Positions 25,497-38,482 of a stretch of 64,000 nt of DNA are shown in pieces (position 1 is the first letter of the stretch; each line of letters begins with the position of its first letter). Both the position numbers and the translations under genes were made by a program. The notes beneath the pieces are model-generated. The model saw only the letters and a program-made list of their open reading frames with translations, searched no databases and was not told where the DNA came from. This stretch comes from Biomphalaria glabrata (taxonomy: Eukaryota > Mollusca > Gastropoda > Planorbidae). The stretch spans positions 7,037,934 to 7,101,933 of the forward strand of contig NC_074711.1 in NCBI RefSeq assembly GCF_947242115.1, read 5' to 3'.

Positions 25497-27168
25497 AATC
25501 TATATATATAATTCTCTTCATGGCTCAAGAGTTTGGACATGCAAGCAAGAAGTAAAGGAAAGATCACTCTTTTATTTCTGCAAGTTGGACAAACTAGAGT
25601 TACACCAGGAAAAATAAAAGAGGGGGTGGGGGAGAACAAGTAGTATTCACCCGTCACTAAATAGCAGGGCCCAACCGTTGTGACCAAGAAAGATCACTCT
25701 TTTATTTATTTTTTACCTCACGTAGCGGCAAAAAAAGAGGGGGGGAGAACAAGTAATCTACTCTGTATTCACCTGTCACTAAAAAGCAGAGCCGGACTCA
25801 ACCGTTTTGGGGCCCTATGCGAAACAGATTTCGCGGGTCAAGTTTGGGTAGGGATACAGATAATAAGTGAAATTTAAGAGTTTGTATTAGGAAATAAATT
25901 TGTCTTTGCATTTTATTCATTCTTTACTACGTACAGATGTACTTTACGAGCTTTGCTTGTAGCCAAGTTATACAGTATATCATAAAAAAAATTATTTCCT
26001 ACATAGATCAGGCTCAATAGCAAGAATTACCAAATGTTTCAATCTTTCTATGAGAATTGTTGTCCTAAACTAATTCTTCATTAGTTTGATGTGTGAGAAG
26101 CTTCTTTCACCAGATTACACAATTACGGGTAATGCATAATGCCGTTTTTATTTATCGCACACAGGATTGGCGTTTTCCATATTGAATGACACCCCAAATT
26201 GACAATTTTTGTCTATATATTTCATCTATCTTCTATCTATATATATAATTCTCTTCATGACTCAAGAGTTTAGACACCAAGTAATGGAAAGATCACTCTT
26301 TTATTTCTGCAAGTCGGACGGACTAGAGTTGCCCCATGTAATTTTAGGAGAAAAAAAAGTGGGGGGGGGGGGGAGAACAAATAGTATTCACCCGTCACTA
26401 AATAGCAGAATAGCAGGACCGTACTTAACCATTGTGACCAAGAAGTCATAGAAAGAGAACAAGTAATCTAGTCTGTATTCACCCGTCACTAAATAGAGGG
26501 AATAAAAGAAATTTCGCGGGGCCACATTTGGGTAGAAATACTGATAATAAGTAAGTGAAAATGAAGCGTTTGTATTAGAAAATAAATACGTCTTTGCATT
26601 TTATTCATCCTTTACTACGTACAGAATTACTTTACGAGACTTGTGTTAGGGCGAAGTCATACAGTATATCATGAAAATTCTATTTCCTACATAGATCACG
26701 CTCAATAGCAAGAATTACCAAATGTTTCAATCTATCTACAAGAATTGTTGAACTAAAGTAAATCTTCATTAGTTTGAGGCGCAAGAAGCTTTTTTCACCA
26801 GATTCCAAAATTACGGGATAATGCCGTTTTTGTTTTATCGCGCGTAGGATTGGCATTTTCCATATTGAATGACACTCAAAAATGAACATTTTTGTCTATA
26901 TATTTCAGTAGATTTATATGAGTTTTCTAAAGATTTTAATAATTTCTGAATATTTCTATGACTTTTTCGTATATTTTGCAATTTCAGGAGATTTCCAGGA
27001 GCTCCTGGTAAATCGACAGGAGGCCGCAGGAAATCTGTTATAAGTTATACGATGGTTTAATATAATAATATATATACACCTAGAATTAGCGCAGGTCCTA
27101 TTAAAGTGCAGGGCCCACTGTGGTCGCATAAGTGCGGAGCCCACTGCGGTCACCTAAGGTTGGCCCTG
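25497..27168 (-). mobile_element. Composite hAT transposon remnant with an internal duplication
   Basis: Two related segments of about 700 bp (25497-26205 and 26215-26915) share many words, including gatcactcttttatttctgc and cactaaatagcag. On the minus strand both read as the C-terminal dimerisation region of a hAT transposase (ZMYM/ZBED type), as in SFLRLKLMKIYF then RLKHLVILAIERDL near 26690-26800. A terminus starts cagagccgg at 25797 and the opposite one ends ttggccctg at 27168. Flanking octamers ctaaaaag and caaaatag agree at 6 of 8 positions. The frame is broken several times, so the element is dead. The tctatatatataattctc start of each segment could also be a Helitron-like end (weak). 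Confidence 0.7.
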
Positions 27169-27511
27169 CAAAATAGCGGCATATACTACGACGCCGGTCG
27201 ACTGGTAACAATTAATAAACAGAGACTTTGTGTTGATATAAGTAGACATTGAAGACTATCATTTTATTACATCACATCCTTTTAAGTACTGTCTCACGAA
27301 AACATTCACAAACAATGATGCAATATAAACATATTAGCACATCCTTCTTTTTAAGTTGTTATCACAGCCATCCTGTGTAAGAATGTAATAATCTTTAGTT
27401 CTTAAGGATCATTTTAAACGTGTAAAACAAGCAAAATTAACTTAAGTAAATGACTTAGAATTAGCTCTAATTATTTTGATAAGTTTCAGATGTTTCATTA
27501 TTATGTCATTT

Positions 27512-27602
27512 ATGTGGTAGTCCAACAGACAGATTTTGAACTTGGGACCACTGTGGTAACAGTTTAAAGCGCATGCCATGCCACCAGGCAGTCATTCAGC
27601 CA
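27512..27602 (-). mobile_element. SINE family 2 fragment
   Basis: The reverse complement begins atatggctgaatgactgcct, matching the copy at 14784. It lies just upstream of the GLCCI1/FAM117-family start codon, probably in the promoter or 5' UTR. Confidence 0.5.
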
Positions 27603-27834
27603 TATTTAAAAACTAGCCTACTAAAGAATAAAGTCTAAGTAGACTTCATTAAATACAGATATGCAAAGACTTCAAATAGATTGCAGTTTAATAGATCTAT
27701 GTTAATAATATAAGAATAATCTTGTTATTAATCATTAATTAAATTTGTTTCTAGGCTTCTCGTTAACCAGTGTCTAGTCTAGTTATAGACGAAAGTGACT
27801 GGATTTGATGCTAAGATTTTAGATTTTGTACAAC

Positions 27835-30800
27835 ATGTCAAATCAGCCTCAACGAGTACGGCGAAATGGGTCCCCATCCACATCAAAGCAAGGCCCTATT
27901 AAAGCAGTGAAGGCTTTCTCCCTAAAGCAAGGGCATTCACATTTGACATCAACATCACCAAGAGACAGTAGTAAATTATGGTCAACAAAATCTGTGGATG
28001 CAAACTCTCCAGATAGATTAAGCCCTGGAGGAACGGCAAACGTTTCTTCTCAAGTTTCACTACATTCACAGTCCCAGAGCCCTAATCATTTAAGTAATAA
28101 TGGAGCAAATAAAGGTTTGTGTTAACATTTTAACTGACTTAGATCTATTTGCCCTCCCACTAGTCTACATTTTAAAGAGTTTTAATTAAATTTAAAAGAT
28201 TTTAGTTACAGATACTCCTTTGAGAGTTCAAAGAGTATTTATAAAATTTTTCAATGCATTCTGCAGAGGATGAATGCTCAGATACTTTGAGCTTTGAAAT
28301 ATATATAAAGTCAATAATATGATTCCTATACCAAATAGCTAGGCGCATATCTTGCATAAATAGTATCAATGCATAATACACAAAAGAGATGAGTATGCAT
28401 GTTGTTTGACATTGGTAACAAACAGTCTTGGTAAAAAAAAAATGCAACATTACAATATATGATGTATTAACTTACATCTTTAAAAATTATCTTTGAGTAG
28501 GAATAACCAATTTGTTTTATATATATCTTGTAATTAGTTAAAACCTTTTTATTAAAACGTACACTCGTGATATTGAGTCATAGCAGTTTATAACATAAGC
28601 CAAAGATAGAATTAGGAAAAAAAAAATTGCGGAGGCTTCTATATTTAAAATCAAGGTGCTATTAGTTTTTAAGTTATGTCATCTGTCTCACTGTTTTCTG
28701 CTATCTTAAGTTTTACATTCTTTCTCTGCTTGATGCTTTTTCCTATCTATTCTAATGGATGAAACTGTCCCTTTCCCCTAGTATAGTTCCTATCAGAAAG
28801 ATCCATTCAGTCCTCACAGATCTTGTAGCACCTGAGTGATGCATACATACTACTTAAGGTCTTTGTGGAACCCAATGATCAATGTAATCCTATAACATAC
28901 TTTGGTAGATAGATTGTCTTTTTGGGTGAGATTAATGCATTTTTTTCTTCTTTTTTTTTTTTAAGCCCTGCAGATAAAGTCAAAGATTTGTAGATGAACA
29001 GGAATATGGTCATGATCATCAAGTCTATTAGCCTGATAAAGTATATAGGGTTCTTCTTCTTCTTCTTCTAGCCAGCTTTATTGCTGCTGAGCCTTGAGCT
29101 CTTTTTAGGGTTCTAAAAGATAGTCATGTTAGGTCATTGTAATGACCATACATTAACTTGTCTAGGTCTTATGTTAAATAAACTATTGATGTTTCCACAG
29201 GCACAGGCTTCTCACCACTACTTTGTTTCTTAGGAATAGATTTTTTAAAACTGCAACTCTTACATAGGCTAATGCATAGGGCTTGCGACCTCACATACTT
29301 TTCACCTCCAAAATATTATGCTTATCATGTCTTGTTCTTAGAGAAAAGTAAAAACCTGCGGCACAGTCCGGTTCCTGGGAAATCTACACGAGCGAGTTCA
29401 GTTGATGCCGTTGTTCCAACTTACCTTACGGGTCACTGGCCTAAGGACATTAACAATTACCACCATTGTCAAACTGAGGGAGTCTTCATGTGTGACAAAT
29501 CAACTCAGGTTGGTTATTTGAAAAAGAAATTTATTGATTTTTTTTTTTAATGCTTATGAATTGCCAAAGCTATCTAATGTTTCACAACTACAATACATAG
29601 TTATATTCATAGTTGTCATAGTCAAATGTTCACCAATTTCAGACAGTTTCTGATATTGAAAAAACTGAGAAAAGAAGAAAAACCCACAAAAGATCTGCTT
29701 CCTTAGGTCAAGGTGATCACTTGAAAGTAAGCTGTTTTTATGTGTTAAAACAAAGTATTTGTCAAATTTTGTACTTTCATTTGCATTGCTCATAAAATTA
29801 TCCAAAGAATTTCATGATAAAAATGATAGTCTATAATTTTTGTTTATTGTTTACTGTCTGAGTAGGAACTCAGAGCGACTTTTAGAACAATAGCTTTTAC
29901 CAAAGCAGCATGGAAATGTTCTTCTAGATACCCCCCTCCCCTCCTCCACCTGATCCACAAAAGTGATTGGACCATAGTGCACTGAGCATGCTATAAGCAT
30001 GAAAGCTGCTCAAAATAAAACAAAAAAAAAATAGTTTAAATGGCAAAATTTATTATTGTTAGTCTAGATCTATTAAAAATTAATTACAGGATTTATTCAA
30101 AATAATTGATGTAATTTCACTTTGTTTTTAAAAAAGTATTTAATGGTAAAAAGGGTTGATGGGTTTCTGTGAGAAAATAAGCATTTGTATTAATCTTGCA
30201 AAAACTGATTTTTTTAAATTTTTTTTTTTGCTTCTTAACTGTTGAAATACTTCATTCTTTTACAGCTTCAGTTTATTAAACAGCATTTACAGAAATCCAA
30301 AGAAGGCAGCAAACAATTTGATGGCAAGCAACGAACAAGTCCCATTCCTGGCAAACACTCAGCTCTTTCATTTACTGCCCCTCCAGCATTGTGCACACAG
30401 CTGTGCAAAGCAGTCACTCATCTTGGACCTGTGTCTAGACCCAACATGAATAGATTCCAGAGAAATAGTGTGGAAGGTTTGAATACCGTAAGTCTTGACT
30501 CTGCTTAGACAGATTCGATATACATCCACTCTTGTGTAGTGGGGTAGATATTCATTCAACTCACTGAAATCAATTTTTCACTTCAGGAGATTGAAAAACT
30601 TGTATCAAGTGTGAAGTCTGTGAGTTTATCCAGTAGTGATGGTGATGATAATGTATTCAGGGTAAGTTGTTTGTGTTTTGTATGTTTTAAATTCAAATAG
30701 ATTTCTAACAGTCTCTACTAGTCACCTTATTATTAATTGCATATCAAAACTTCTTTTATTTTCTAAACATTTATTCTAAATATTTTAAACATGTTAAGAT

Positions 30801-33270
30801 AAGTGCAGAAAATCATTTGATATGACCTGAAGTGAAACACTTTGAAACAATTATATGAAACTAGTCAGGCTTGTTTCCTTTACTTTGGCTCTATATTCAA
30901 TGAACAAGTCCGCTGCACAATGAGCTAGTGTTCCCGACAGATATGGGGTACTTATGAGGCAATGAATCTCGGTGATGACTGTGATTTTAAATTTCAGGAT
31001 TTTTAGGAAGCTCAATGGGTACCTGACATTAGTTGGGGAAAGTCAAGAGGGTTGGTCAATTTGCTGGCCACCTTTGTTAACCATCGGCCATAGAAACAGA
31101 TGACCTTTACATCAACTACCCTGTAGATCGCAAGGTCTGAAAGGAGAACTGTTAGGCAAAGTGGACTTAAAAGAGAATCATTAACTCCTTGTATATCTCC
31201 ATTTTTCCTTTCTTTTATTTTTTGCTAAAACTTTTAATTAGTTCATGATATTATATCTATTTAGTTGCTTGTACTCATATATTAAATCTCTTCACTTGTA
31301 CTGGGGTAATAAATCTTTTTCTGCCCCTCCAGCATTTTACTGGGATATTAAATCTATTTAATTGTACTGAAATATTTTATCTATTTAGTTGCTTGTACTC
31401 AGATATTAAATCTATTTGATTGTACTGACATGTATTTAGTTGGTTGTACTCAGATATTAAATCTATTTGATTGTACTGGGATATTAAATCTATTTGGTTT
31501 CTTGTACTGGTCGTGAATAGCAAAGGTGACTAGTTGCTGGACTTTCTAAAGCCAACAGTGAACCATAGCTATTTATGAAATATTTGGTATACAAACAGCA
31601 TCAACTTTATTTAGAATACAGATTTCAATGTATGAAGATCTTTTTTCAGGAAATACCTGATGGACACAGAGCACCTGCACCAGAATTGAATCGTTTAAGT
31701 TGCACTAGAAGTGTGGATACTCAAACCCCCTTGGAGCAGCTAGATGTAGCACTGCCTGCTTCCCATCTATTACCATATAGTCCAGTTACACCAACAAGGC
31801 CTAAAAGTGTTGACAATTACAGCATACTCAGAAGCAGGTCCAACTCAATAGACAGCAAATCTAGCAAAGGTATTGGACAAATTTAGATGGTATTAGTCTA
31901 GTTTATATTGTTCAAAAGATGTACAGTTTGCATTAAAAGCTTGCTAAAGGTTAGGACTAAAATTTTTGAGTAAAAGCAAATAAAAAAAATATTTTTACGT
32001 TTATTTTTTAAGCTGGTTTTTATTACTTTTTTTTTCATGACTAACTTATCTATTCGGCCTAACCCTCATTTTAATATTCATACTATAAGCTTGTAAGGAA
32101 AAAAGAAAAAGTTCTTGTATTTCAAAAATGACTAATGATTTTCGTAGAAATTTGGCAGTTTATTAAAATTGTTTCTGTTGCAGAAAACTCACCAGAGCCA
32201 TCGCCATATGTTGTAAGTCCAAAATTAGAAACATCTTGTCCATTTGTGCGTGAACCTCCTGATGGCTGTGAAAAAATTACAGTTGTTGATGAGTCAAGGT
32301 AAGTTTAATTTTGTATATTGTGATTATTTTTCTTTGGCCAAACTTTTCAATGCCGAAAACCAGCAAAGCTCAAAACTACACATCTGTTCAAGTGTCAAAC
32401 GAAATGAATCAAGTTATATAGCTGGTGGACTGATACTTTGACAGCATTGTTGACAAACATAATAAGAGAACCATGTTCAAAGTCTAACTCTTCATAATGT
32501 ACATTATTAGACCCTTTATATATATATATATATATATTAATATCAATCTTGGATCAAATGTTATACTTTTTTTTGCTCATTTTGAATGGTAATAATTTAT
32601 TACTTTTATTTATGGCTGATAACTTGACACCATGTGGATCCCTATGTGCATATTAGTGTAAAGACTTAAATGAGAGACTTGTGGTGGATATTGTAGGCAA
32701 ACAATGAGTTAGTTAAAAGCCTCGCCTGTTATGAACTTGATTTTGGGACAGGTTTGTTTGTTGCCCAAAGGAAAAATATGAGTTTCCCCCAAAAGTGACA
32801 TTTCTTTATTTAAAGGTTGCAGTATGCAGACCTTGCAGTCTATAGGGCAGACGATGTTAATTAAGGTCATTTCTTTTTGCCAATGGTTATAGCAGAGTGT
32901 GATGTGGCCAGCACAACGACCAACTGCCTTTACTTTCCCCAACTAAGACAGGTACCCATTAGAGTTGAGTGGACTCCTAAAAATCCTGAAATTCAAAATC
33001 CTAGTCTTCACTGAGATTCGAACCCAGGACCCTAGGTTCAGAAGCCAAGCATTTAGCCATTCAGCCACTGCGAACTACCCCCCTCCCCTTTATTTTTTTT
33101 CAAGAAATAAAAATTTCTTATTTCTAACTTGTCTCTATTTTTTTGTTTGTAGGCGTCCTCTTATAAAAGAGCCAATGCTATTTTCACCAGTCAAGCCAAA
33201 TCAGTTTGTCTTTAAGCCAAGTCAAGGCTCAGCTTTCTGTCCACTAATTAAAAGCTATTTGGTGGATTGA
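27835..33270 (+). CDS. GLCCI1: GLCCI1/FAM117-family protein
   Basis: Eight exons join in phase: 27835-28114, 29342-29508, 29643-29726, 30266-30487, 30587-30661, 31650-31869, 32184-32298, 33153-33270; 426 residues. Family blocks appear in order: a Ser-rich N-terminus; SVDAVVPTYLTGHWPKD with DKSTQ; a KRSASLG phosphosite-like motif followed by a basic coil; RFQRNSVEGLNTEIEKL; IPDGHRAPAPELNRL with RSVDTQTP; REPPDGCEKI; and QGSAFCPLI near the C-terminus. GLCCI1 is glucocorticoid-induced in mammals, and the family includes dynein light-chain binding, largely disordered proteins; molecular function is not well defined. The ATG at 27835 is the first in frame. The paralogue (GLCCI1, FAM117A or FAM117B) cannot be fixed because the split is vertebrate. 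Introns hold SINEs (30950, 32829) and a tandem repeat (31230). Confidence 0.9.
29049..29110 (-). mobile_element. LINE tail fragment (family D)
   Basis: It reads ttcttcttctagccagcttt then gctgctgagcc, the reverse of the tail at 12470-12525. It lies in intron 1 of the GLCCI1/FAM117-family gene. Confidence 0.4.
29925..30010 (+). mobile_element. SINE family 3, 3' part
   Basis: It shares ctgatccacaaa, ctgagcatgct and catgaaag with the fuller copy at 58746-58990. It is intronic in the GLCCI1/FAM117-family gene. Confidence 0.5.
30950..31152 (+). mobile_element. SINE family 1, diverged
   Basis: The core caatgggtacctgacattag and the 3' words aaacagatgacctttacatc and gcaaggtctgaaagg are clear. The head is decayed. 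It lies in intron 5 of the GLCCI1/FAM117-family gene. Confidence 0.8.
31230..31510. repeat. Degenerate tandem repeat of about 28-35 bp
   Basis: About eight imperfect units of the form gatattaaatctatttagtt plus cttgtact follow each other in intron 5 of the GLCCI1/FAM117-family gene, just upstream of exon 31650-31869. Confidence 0.75.
32829..33076 (-). mobile_element. SINE family 1, reverse orientation
   Basis: The reverse complement contains ctgagt/ctgaatggctaaatgc head remnants, a gggttcgaatctc B box and the caagg(t)ctg 3' end. It lies only about 75 bp before the acceptor of the last GLCCI1/FAM117-family exon. Confidence 0.85.
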
Positions 33271-34972
33271 CTGACATAGGGCCCTGATTTCTTCTGCTAT
33301 GAAAATATGTACACATGGAAGTCAGATCTGCACCTGGGATAATGTTGTACCTACCAAGTTTGAACAGTACACTTTATAACAGCTCTTTCTATAAATTTTG
33401 TTTTCATAAAGTTCAAACCACAAAAAAAAATTTACCTTTGCATACATTTATAATAGATTTAATTTCAAAATATTACTAGCCACACCTATCTTAGTAACAG
33501 GACATATCTTTTTTTTTTTAATCCTGATGTAGTTTCATAATGATGGCACTCATTTTTGAACCATTTATCTTTCCTTAACAAATGACCTGAAAAATAACTA
33601 GTTGCTGCTTCGAAGCTGTTCACATGTTTCTTTCACCCACTTTAACCAACCGGTTTTCTATAAAATTTAAGTATCCCTGAGACCTGTACCTCCCTCTCTC
33701 ATTAATATGAATCTGACTTAGTCTAAACTGATATTCTAACGATTTTTTTTACATGCATCGAAACATTTTAAAATTGCTTTTTTATTGCATCTAATTTTTT
33801 AAATATGAAAAAAAACACTTCAAAATATCAAAAGTCAGGATACTTCCCTTTTTTTTTTTTTTTTTAATCTTGTTGAAATAGTATTTAGACTTTGGAATGG
33901 ACTGGTTGCAATAAATATTTTGGTCTACATGAAAAATGTCCCATACCTACATGATAACCTACCAGCAATAACAACAAATAAATCAGTGCCAAGTTAATAT
34001 AATAAATGTACTTTGTATTGCATGGCCTGGCTTTGCATGATATTTGTTGAGAGGCAAGTATAAAACAGAGATATACTAACTTTCATGCAGTGCCCAGAGA
34101 AAAATAACATTGATGTGTGGAACTTTTCTCAAGCCTGATTGGCAGCTAATTTATACATTAATATACCAAAATTATTGAAAATACGTTGGCAAAACAAAAA
34201 ACATTTTCATAAATTTGTTTTATAAACATATTTCATAAGATCTAAGTGTTCTTCTATCCTATGTCAAGTTTAGATTTAGAGAAACATGTATAAGATACCT
34301 TAAGGGTAAATTGAGATTCTTGGTATGATTGAATCAAACAAATTAAATATTCCAAAATGGGAGGTGTTAATAAGTAAAATCTTTCTTCATTATGCTTTAT
34401 TGTGATAGAATTTGGAAAACTGATGTTGAAAAAAACTGATGACTTGTATTAGTAACAATAAGGTTTTTTGTTGTTTTTTTTTAAGTTACCTTGTGGAAAA
34501 GGTAAATTGTAGGTAGACGCTGAGCATCTGTTACCTCTGTGATGATTTACTTTCTTTGATTTGAATGTCCAGGAGTAAATCTTTGAGTTGGCAGCAATTC
34601 TCTGTTTCCATAGATACAATATTACACTCTGTCACTGCTGTAGAATAAGTTGCCAACTGGAATTTGAATATTATAATAGTTGTCCATTTTGAATTTCTCC
34701 TTTTAAATGGAACTAATGCTTTTCATAATTGTTACTCTAAATGTGTTTATTCATCTCTTAATTTTTGTTATTGATTTTTTTTAAATTTTTCCAAGGCTAA
34801 AGGGGGGAAAGAAATGTGTGGCATCAGTCAGATGTCTGGCTACAAAACAGGACATTTTGGCCAAGAGCCATTGTTATTTATTCCAACTGTTAAGGATGCC
34901 AACTACTGTTGTGGAAAACAAAGCAGGAGAATGCGACTAGTTTGAAAGAAATGTGAGTGGGCCAGTGTTTAA

Positions 34973-35045
34973 CTCTTTCTCTCCGTAATTATTTACCACT
35001 TTCTGGTGGAATCAACGTTGGTATCGTCAGTTAGGAGAGAAAGAG
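34973..35045. repeat. 12-bp perfect inverted repeat, MITE-like
   Basis: ctctttctctcc at 34973-34984 is mirrored by ggagagaaagag at 35034-35045, with a 49-bp spacer. It could be a small foldback element or the folded end of a larger one. Confidence 0.6.
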
Positions 35046-36884
35046 CTAATAAAAAGATTAGTTTTAGGGTATGGGGTAAATATGTATCTTTTTATCCCAC
35101 ACATGACTTTTTCTGTTATGTTGTATTATTGTATAATCATTTAGTGTCCCCTAGAATGGACTGTTTAAATAAATTAAAACGGTGGAAACAATTTTCAAGG
35201 ACTTTCAAGTGTTTTTGCAGCCATGTTTTCAAATGTATATCCTTCCTCTGCTTCTACAGATGAATAGGCTTACGAATTAGCTTATGAAGTTTTAACAATT
35301 ATTTTAGTCATAGAAATTGTTCAAGAGAATACATTTTTCCTATCAGTAAACACATTATGTACCAGGTTTTACACAAAATAGAAACCTATTAGTGCAATAG
35401 ATTTCTTTCCTTTGTTAGTTTCTTCTGGATTGTTAATGTTTAATTCATTGTGAAGATGTTTCAGTTGTTTTAATGTATTGACTGCATCTTGTCTAATTCA
35501 TATTCAGAGGATTTACTATATTTAAGTTTATTTTATTTGAAAGTAAGTTAACTTTCTAGCATTATTAAACAGTTGGCATGGTAAAACATAAAAAAAAAAC
35601 ATCAAAAAATTGTAAAGAAAAAATTAAGAAAAAAAAGTTAAACTTAAAACCACTAATCTCTCTTAATTTTTTATCTGATTCCTTTTTATTCAATCTTCCA
35701 TTCAATTATTTTTTAAAGTATAAAACTTTTTTTTTTCATTTTGTATTACAGGGGTTTTTATTTATTTCTTATTTACATGTCTTATTTTTAATTATTTCAT
35801 ACTGAAGTTCGTATTAATTAATTTTAATTAAATAGATGCCATAATGTTTTGTTTACTTCAACTATGAAGGAAAAATTTATAACCCTTCATTGGTGTTTAA
35901 TTTTTTTTTTCCCCTCTACTTTTTGAAATTATAAATATTTGCATGTTTGGTTTTAACCCGTTCATCCTCAAAGAAATAGAAAATTGTTAGTGTTTACTAG
36001 TTTAGAGATAAGTAATTTTAACTGTTTGTGTTCAGGGTTAGATAATTGTAACTGTCAGTGTTCAAGGTTAGAAGATAAAATCTTGGTTTATGGGGATAGG
36101 AATTACAATTGTCAAGAATGAGATACTTTACCTGAATTTGTCCAAAATGTTATGGCTTAATTCTGATGAGTTCTACAAGTGGTTAGCATTTTATTTTCAC
36201 ATGTTTCAATGTGCACATTATTAAAATGATCAAAAAAAAATAGCTTTTTGTGATGTAAATGTTTCAGAAATTGTTTTATTGAAAAAAAAAATTCTCCACC
36301 ATTTTTGTATCCAGTCCATGTAATCTTCAAGCGCCGTTCTTTCATTATTTGCTGGACCGCATTTGTCCACCATGACATACCGTCCATTTGACTCCTCTGG
36401 GTTAACATTTCAAATAAATTGTTTTTGTTTATCTGAAATGGTTTACTTTTCACTGGATCTGTCTTGGAGATTTGTGTTTTAAAATCTGATTTACTAAGAA
36501 ATGTTTTAATGAAAGTACAGTGACTCTTGATAGTTCAGCACTTCATAATCTAGTATACTCAGTTATCCGACGCGACATTGATGTATGAATGGTATATTTT
36601 TAAAATGTAGGCAGGTTTAAATTGTAATTTAATACAGTATTTGTAATCATGTTAATATCTTTTAGATCAATCAATTTTAGTTGTTCATCTATTGTTTTAT
36701 CTTATACCCTTAAAAGTCTAGGAGAACATCTTATCATAAATAGAATTTTCTTGACATATACAATTGTTTAAAGTACAGATGAAATTTGGTAACCCTACAT
36801 TTTCGGTAATCTTACAATACTGTTAGACTATCAAGAGTCAACTGTATTTCAATGTTGGTTACCTGGGGTCGATGCAGGCTATTG

Positions 36885-36985
36885 ATTGTTGAATTGTTTG
36901 AAGCAAAATGTTATTGTTGAATTGGTTGAAGTGAGATGTTGATTGTTGAATTGGTTGAAGTGAGATGTTGATTGTTGAATTTGTA
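36885..36985. repeat. 29-bp tandem repeat, about 3.5 copies
   Basis: The unit combines attgttgaattggttgaag and tgagatgttg. The central copies are identical. Confidence 0.85.
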
Positions 36986-38482
36986 AAATTGAAGCACTCC
37001 ACTGTTAAGGAACATCAAATAGTTTTAGGAACTGTTGTTTTTTTTTTAAACTTTCCAAAATACCATGAACACATTTTGTTTAGTAAACATGTTTGAATTT
37101 GGTAAAACATTTCATAAAGTCTTTATCCTTTCAAAAAAAAAATATGGATTAAAAGTAATTATAAAATATAACTTTTTTTTCTATTATCAGCCATGAAATT
37201 GATGTTTAAATTAGCCACAGTAAGCTGAACCTTTTTTTTATACAATGATAAAATGTCAGAAAAGACATTTTCTAGTATTTATCATTTAATTTTAATCTTT
37301 GTTGACCAAAAGATTAGATATCTAAACAGTAACATAAAACTCAACAACAAAAAGAAATAACTTTCACATTGAAACTTTGGGACCATTATTACTACGTTTT
37401 TGTTTCAAATGTTACTGGGTTTTTATTTGTTTTATTGTGTTTTGAAGCATTCGGTTTACCCATTACTATTATTGCTTTTGTTTTCTTTTTTTTGTCCATT
37501 TTTTTTTTTTTAAGTTTAAAACAACAATTTCTGCTTTGAAAAGTCCCAGATTTTTGCATTACAAGTAACAATTTTATAATTGTTTGAGTTGGAAGTATGT
37601 AAAAATAATGCAATGTATAAAAAGTCACCCATTCATGTACTGGTGACAAAAATACTGCTTTATGAATCTCTTTGTTTTATTCTATTAATGCTGGTTGGTA
37701 TGATTGTGATCTTGTTGTAGCCTGATCTTTAATTTATTGAAAAAAAAAAAATAAAACAAGTATTTCACAATTAAGGAAAAAAAAAATGTTAACTAGTATT
37801 ATTTAACACATTTTGATTTCTCTCAACATTGTTGACATTGCTAGATTTTGTTGGATGATATTACATGAGGGATTCTATTCCTATAATTGTATGATAATTG
37901 AAATGTCAAATTGTTGGTCACTAATTCTACATGTTTGGAAATATTTTTTTAAAGTATTTAGTAACAGCTATTAATTTGCAGACACTTGTACAGTGGTAAG
38001 ATATTTTCAAATAAAACATATTGTTTTAAAGGCAAAAAAAAATTTAATCTAAGTACTGGAATATTTTGTTCACAAATGATGGTAATAACAATACACGTTT
38101 TGTAAACATTTTTGTCTCTTAGGCTAATTCTACTCAATCTTATTCAAATTGTTGATATCATTTTACTTTGTATTCTAATGAATTCTTTATATTCAATTTA
38201 CTTAGACCCTCAATGTATTCTTGTTTCCAGTTTCTTCCAAGTGCATATAGTTAATGTTCTATGTTCTTAGAAAGAGGTTATACTGATGTACAGAAAGAAT
38301 GTTTTAATTTGTTGTTTCAATAAAAGTCTAGTTAACTAAGTTAAATTTCTTGTTGTTGTAGTTTTTTTTAGCCTCAATTTCAGTGTTAGCTGCCTTTAAT
38401 ACCTATTCTATTAGTATCAACTTAATATTTCATTGGGAACTATGTTTAGCTAGAATAACCAGCGTAGTTAAGTCTTATCAGC

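Larger units (their letters stand above)
33271..38340 (+). other. Long 3' UTR or intergenic tract after the GLCCI1/FAM117-family stop
   Basis: No other gene was recognised. AATAAA signals occur near 37749, 38011 and at 38319-38324; the last is followed by a GT-rich stretch. If used, the 3' UTR would be about 5 kb, as long as vertebrate GLCCI1 3' UTRs tend to be. The tract contains a short inverted repeat (34973-35045) and a 29-bp tandem repeat (36885-36985). Confidence 0.4.

Noticed and set aside
36157-36453. 98-codon minus-strand frame in the tract after the GLCCI1/FAM117-family stop
   Set aside because: A neighbouring frame looks mildly protein-like over about 40 residues, but I recognise no family, splice sites or full frame.
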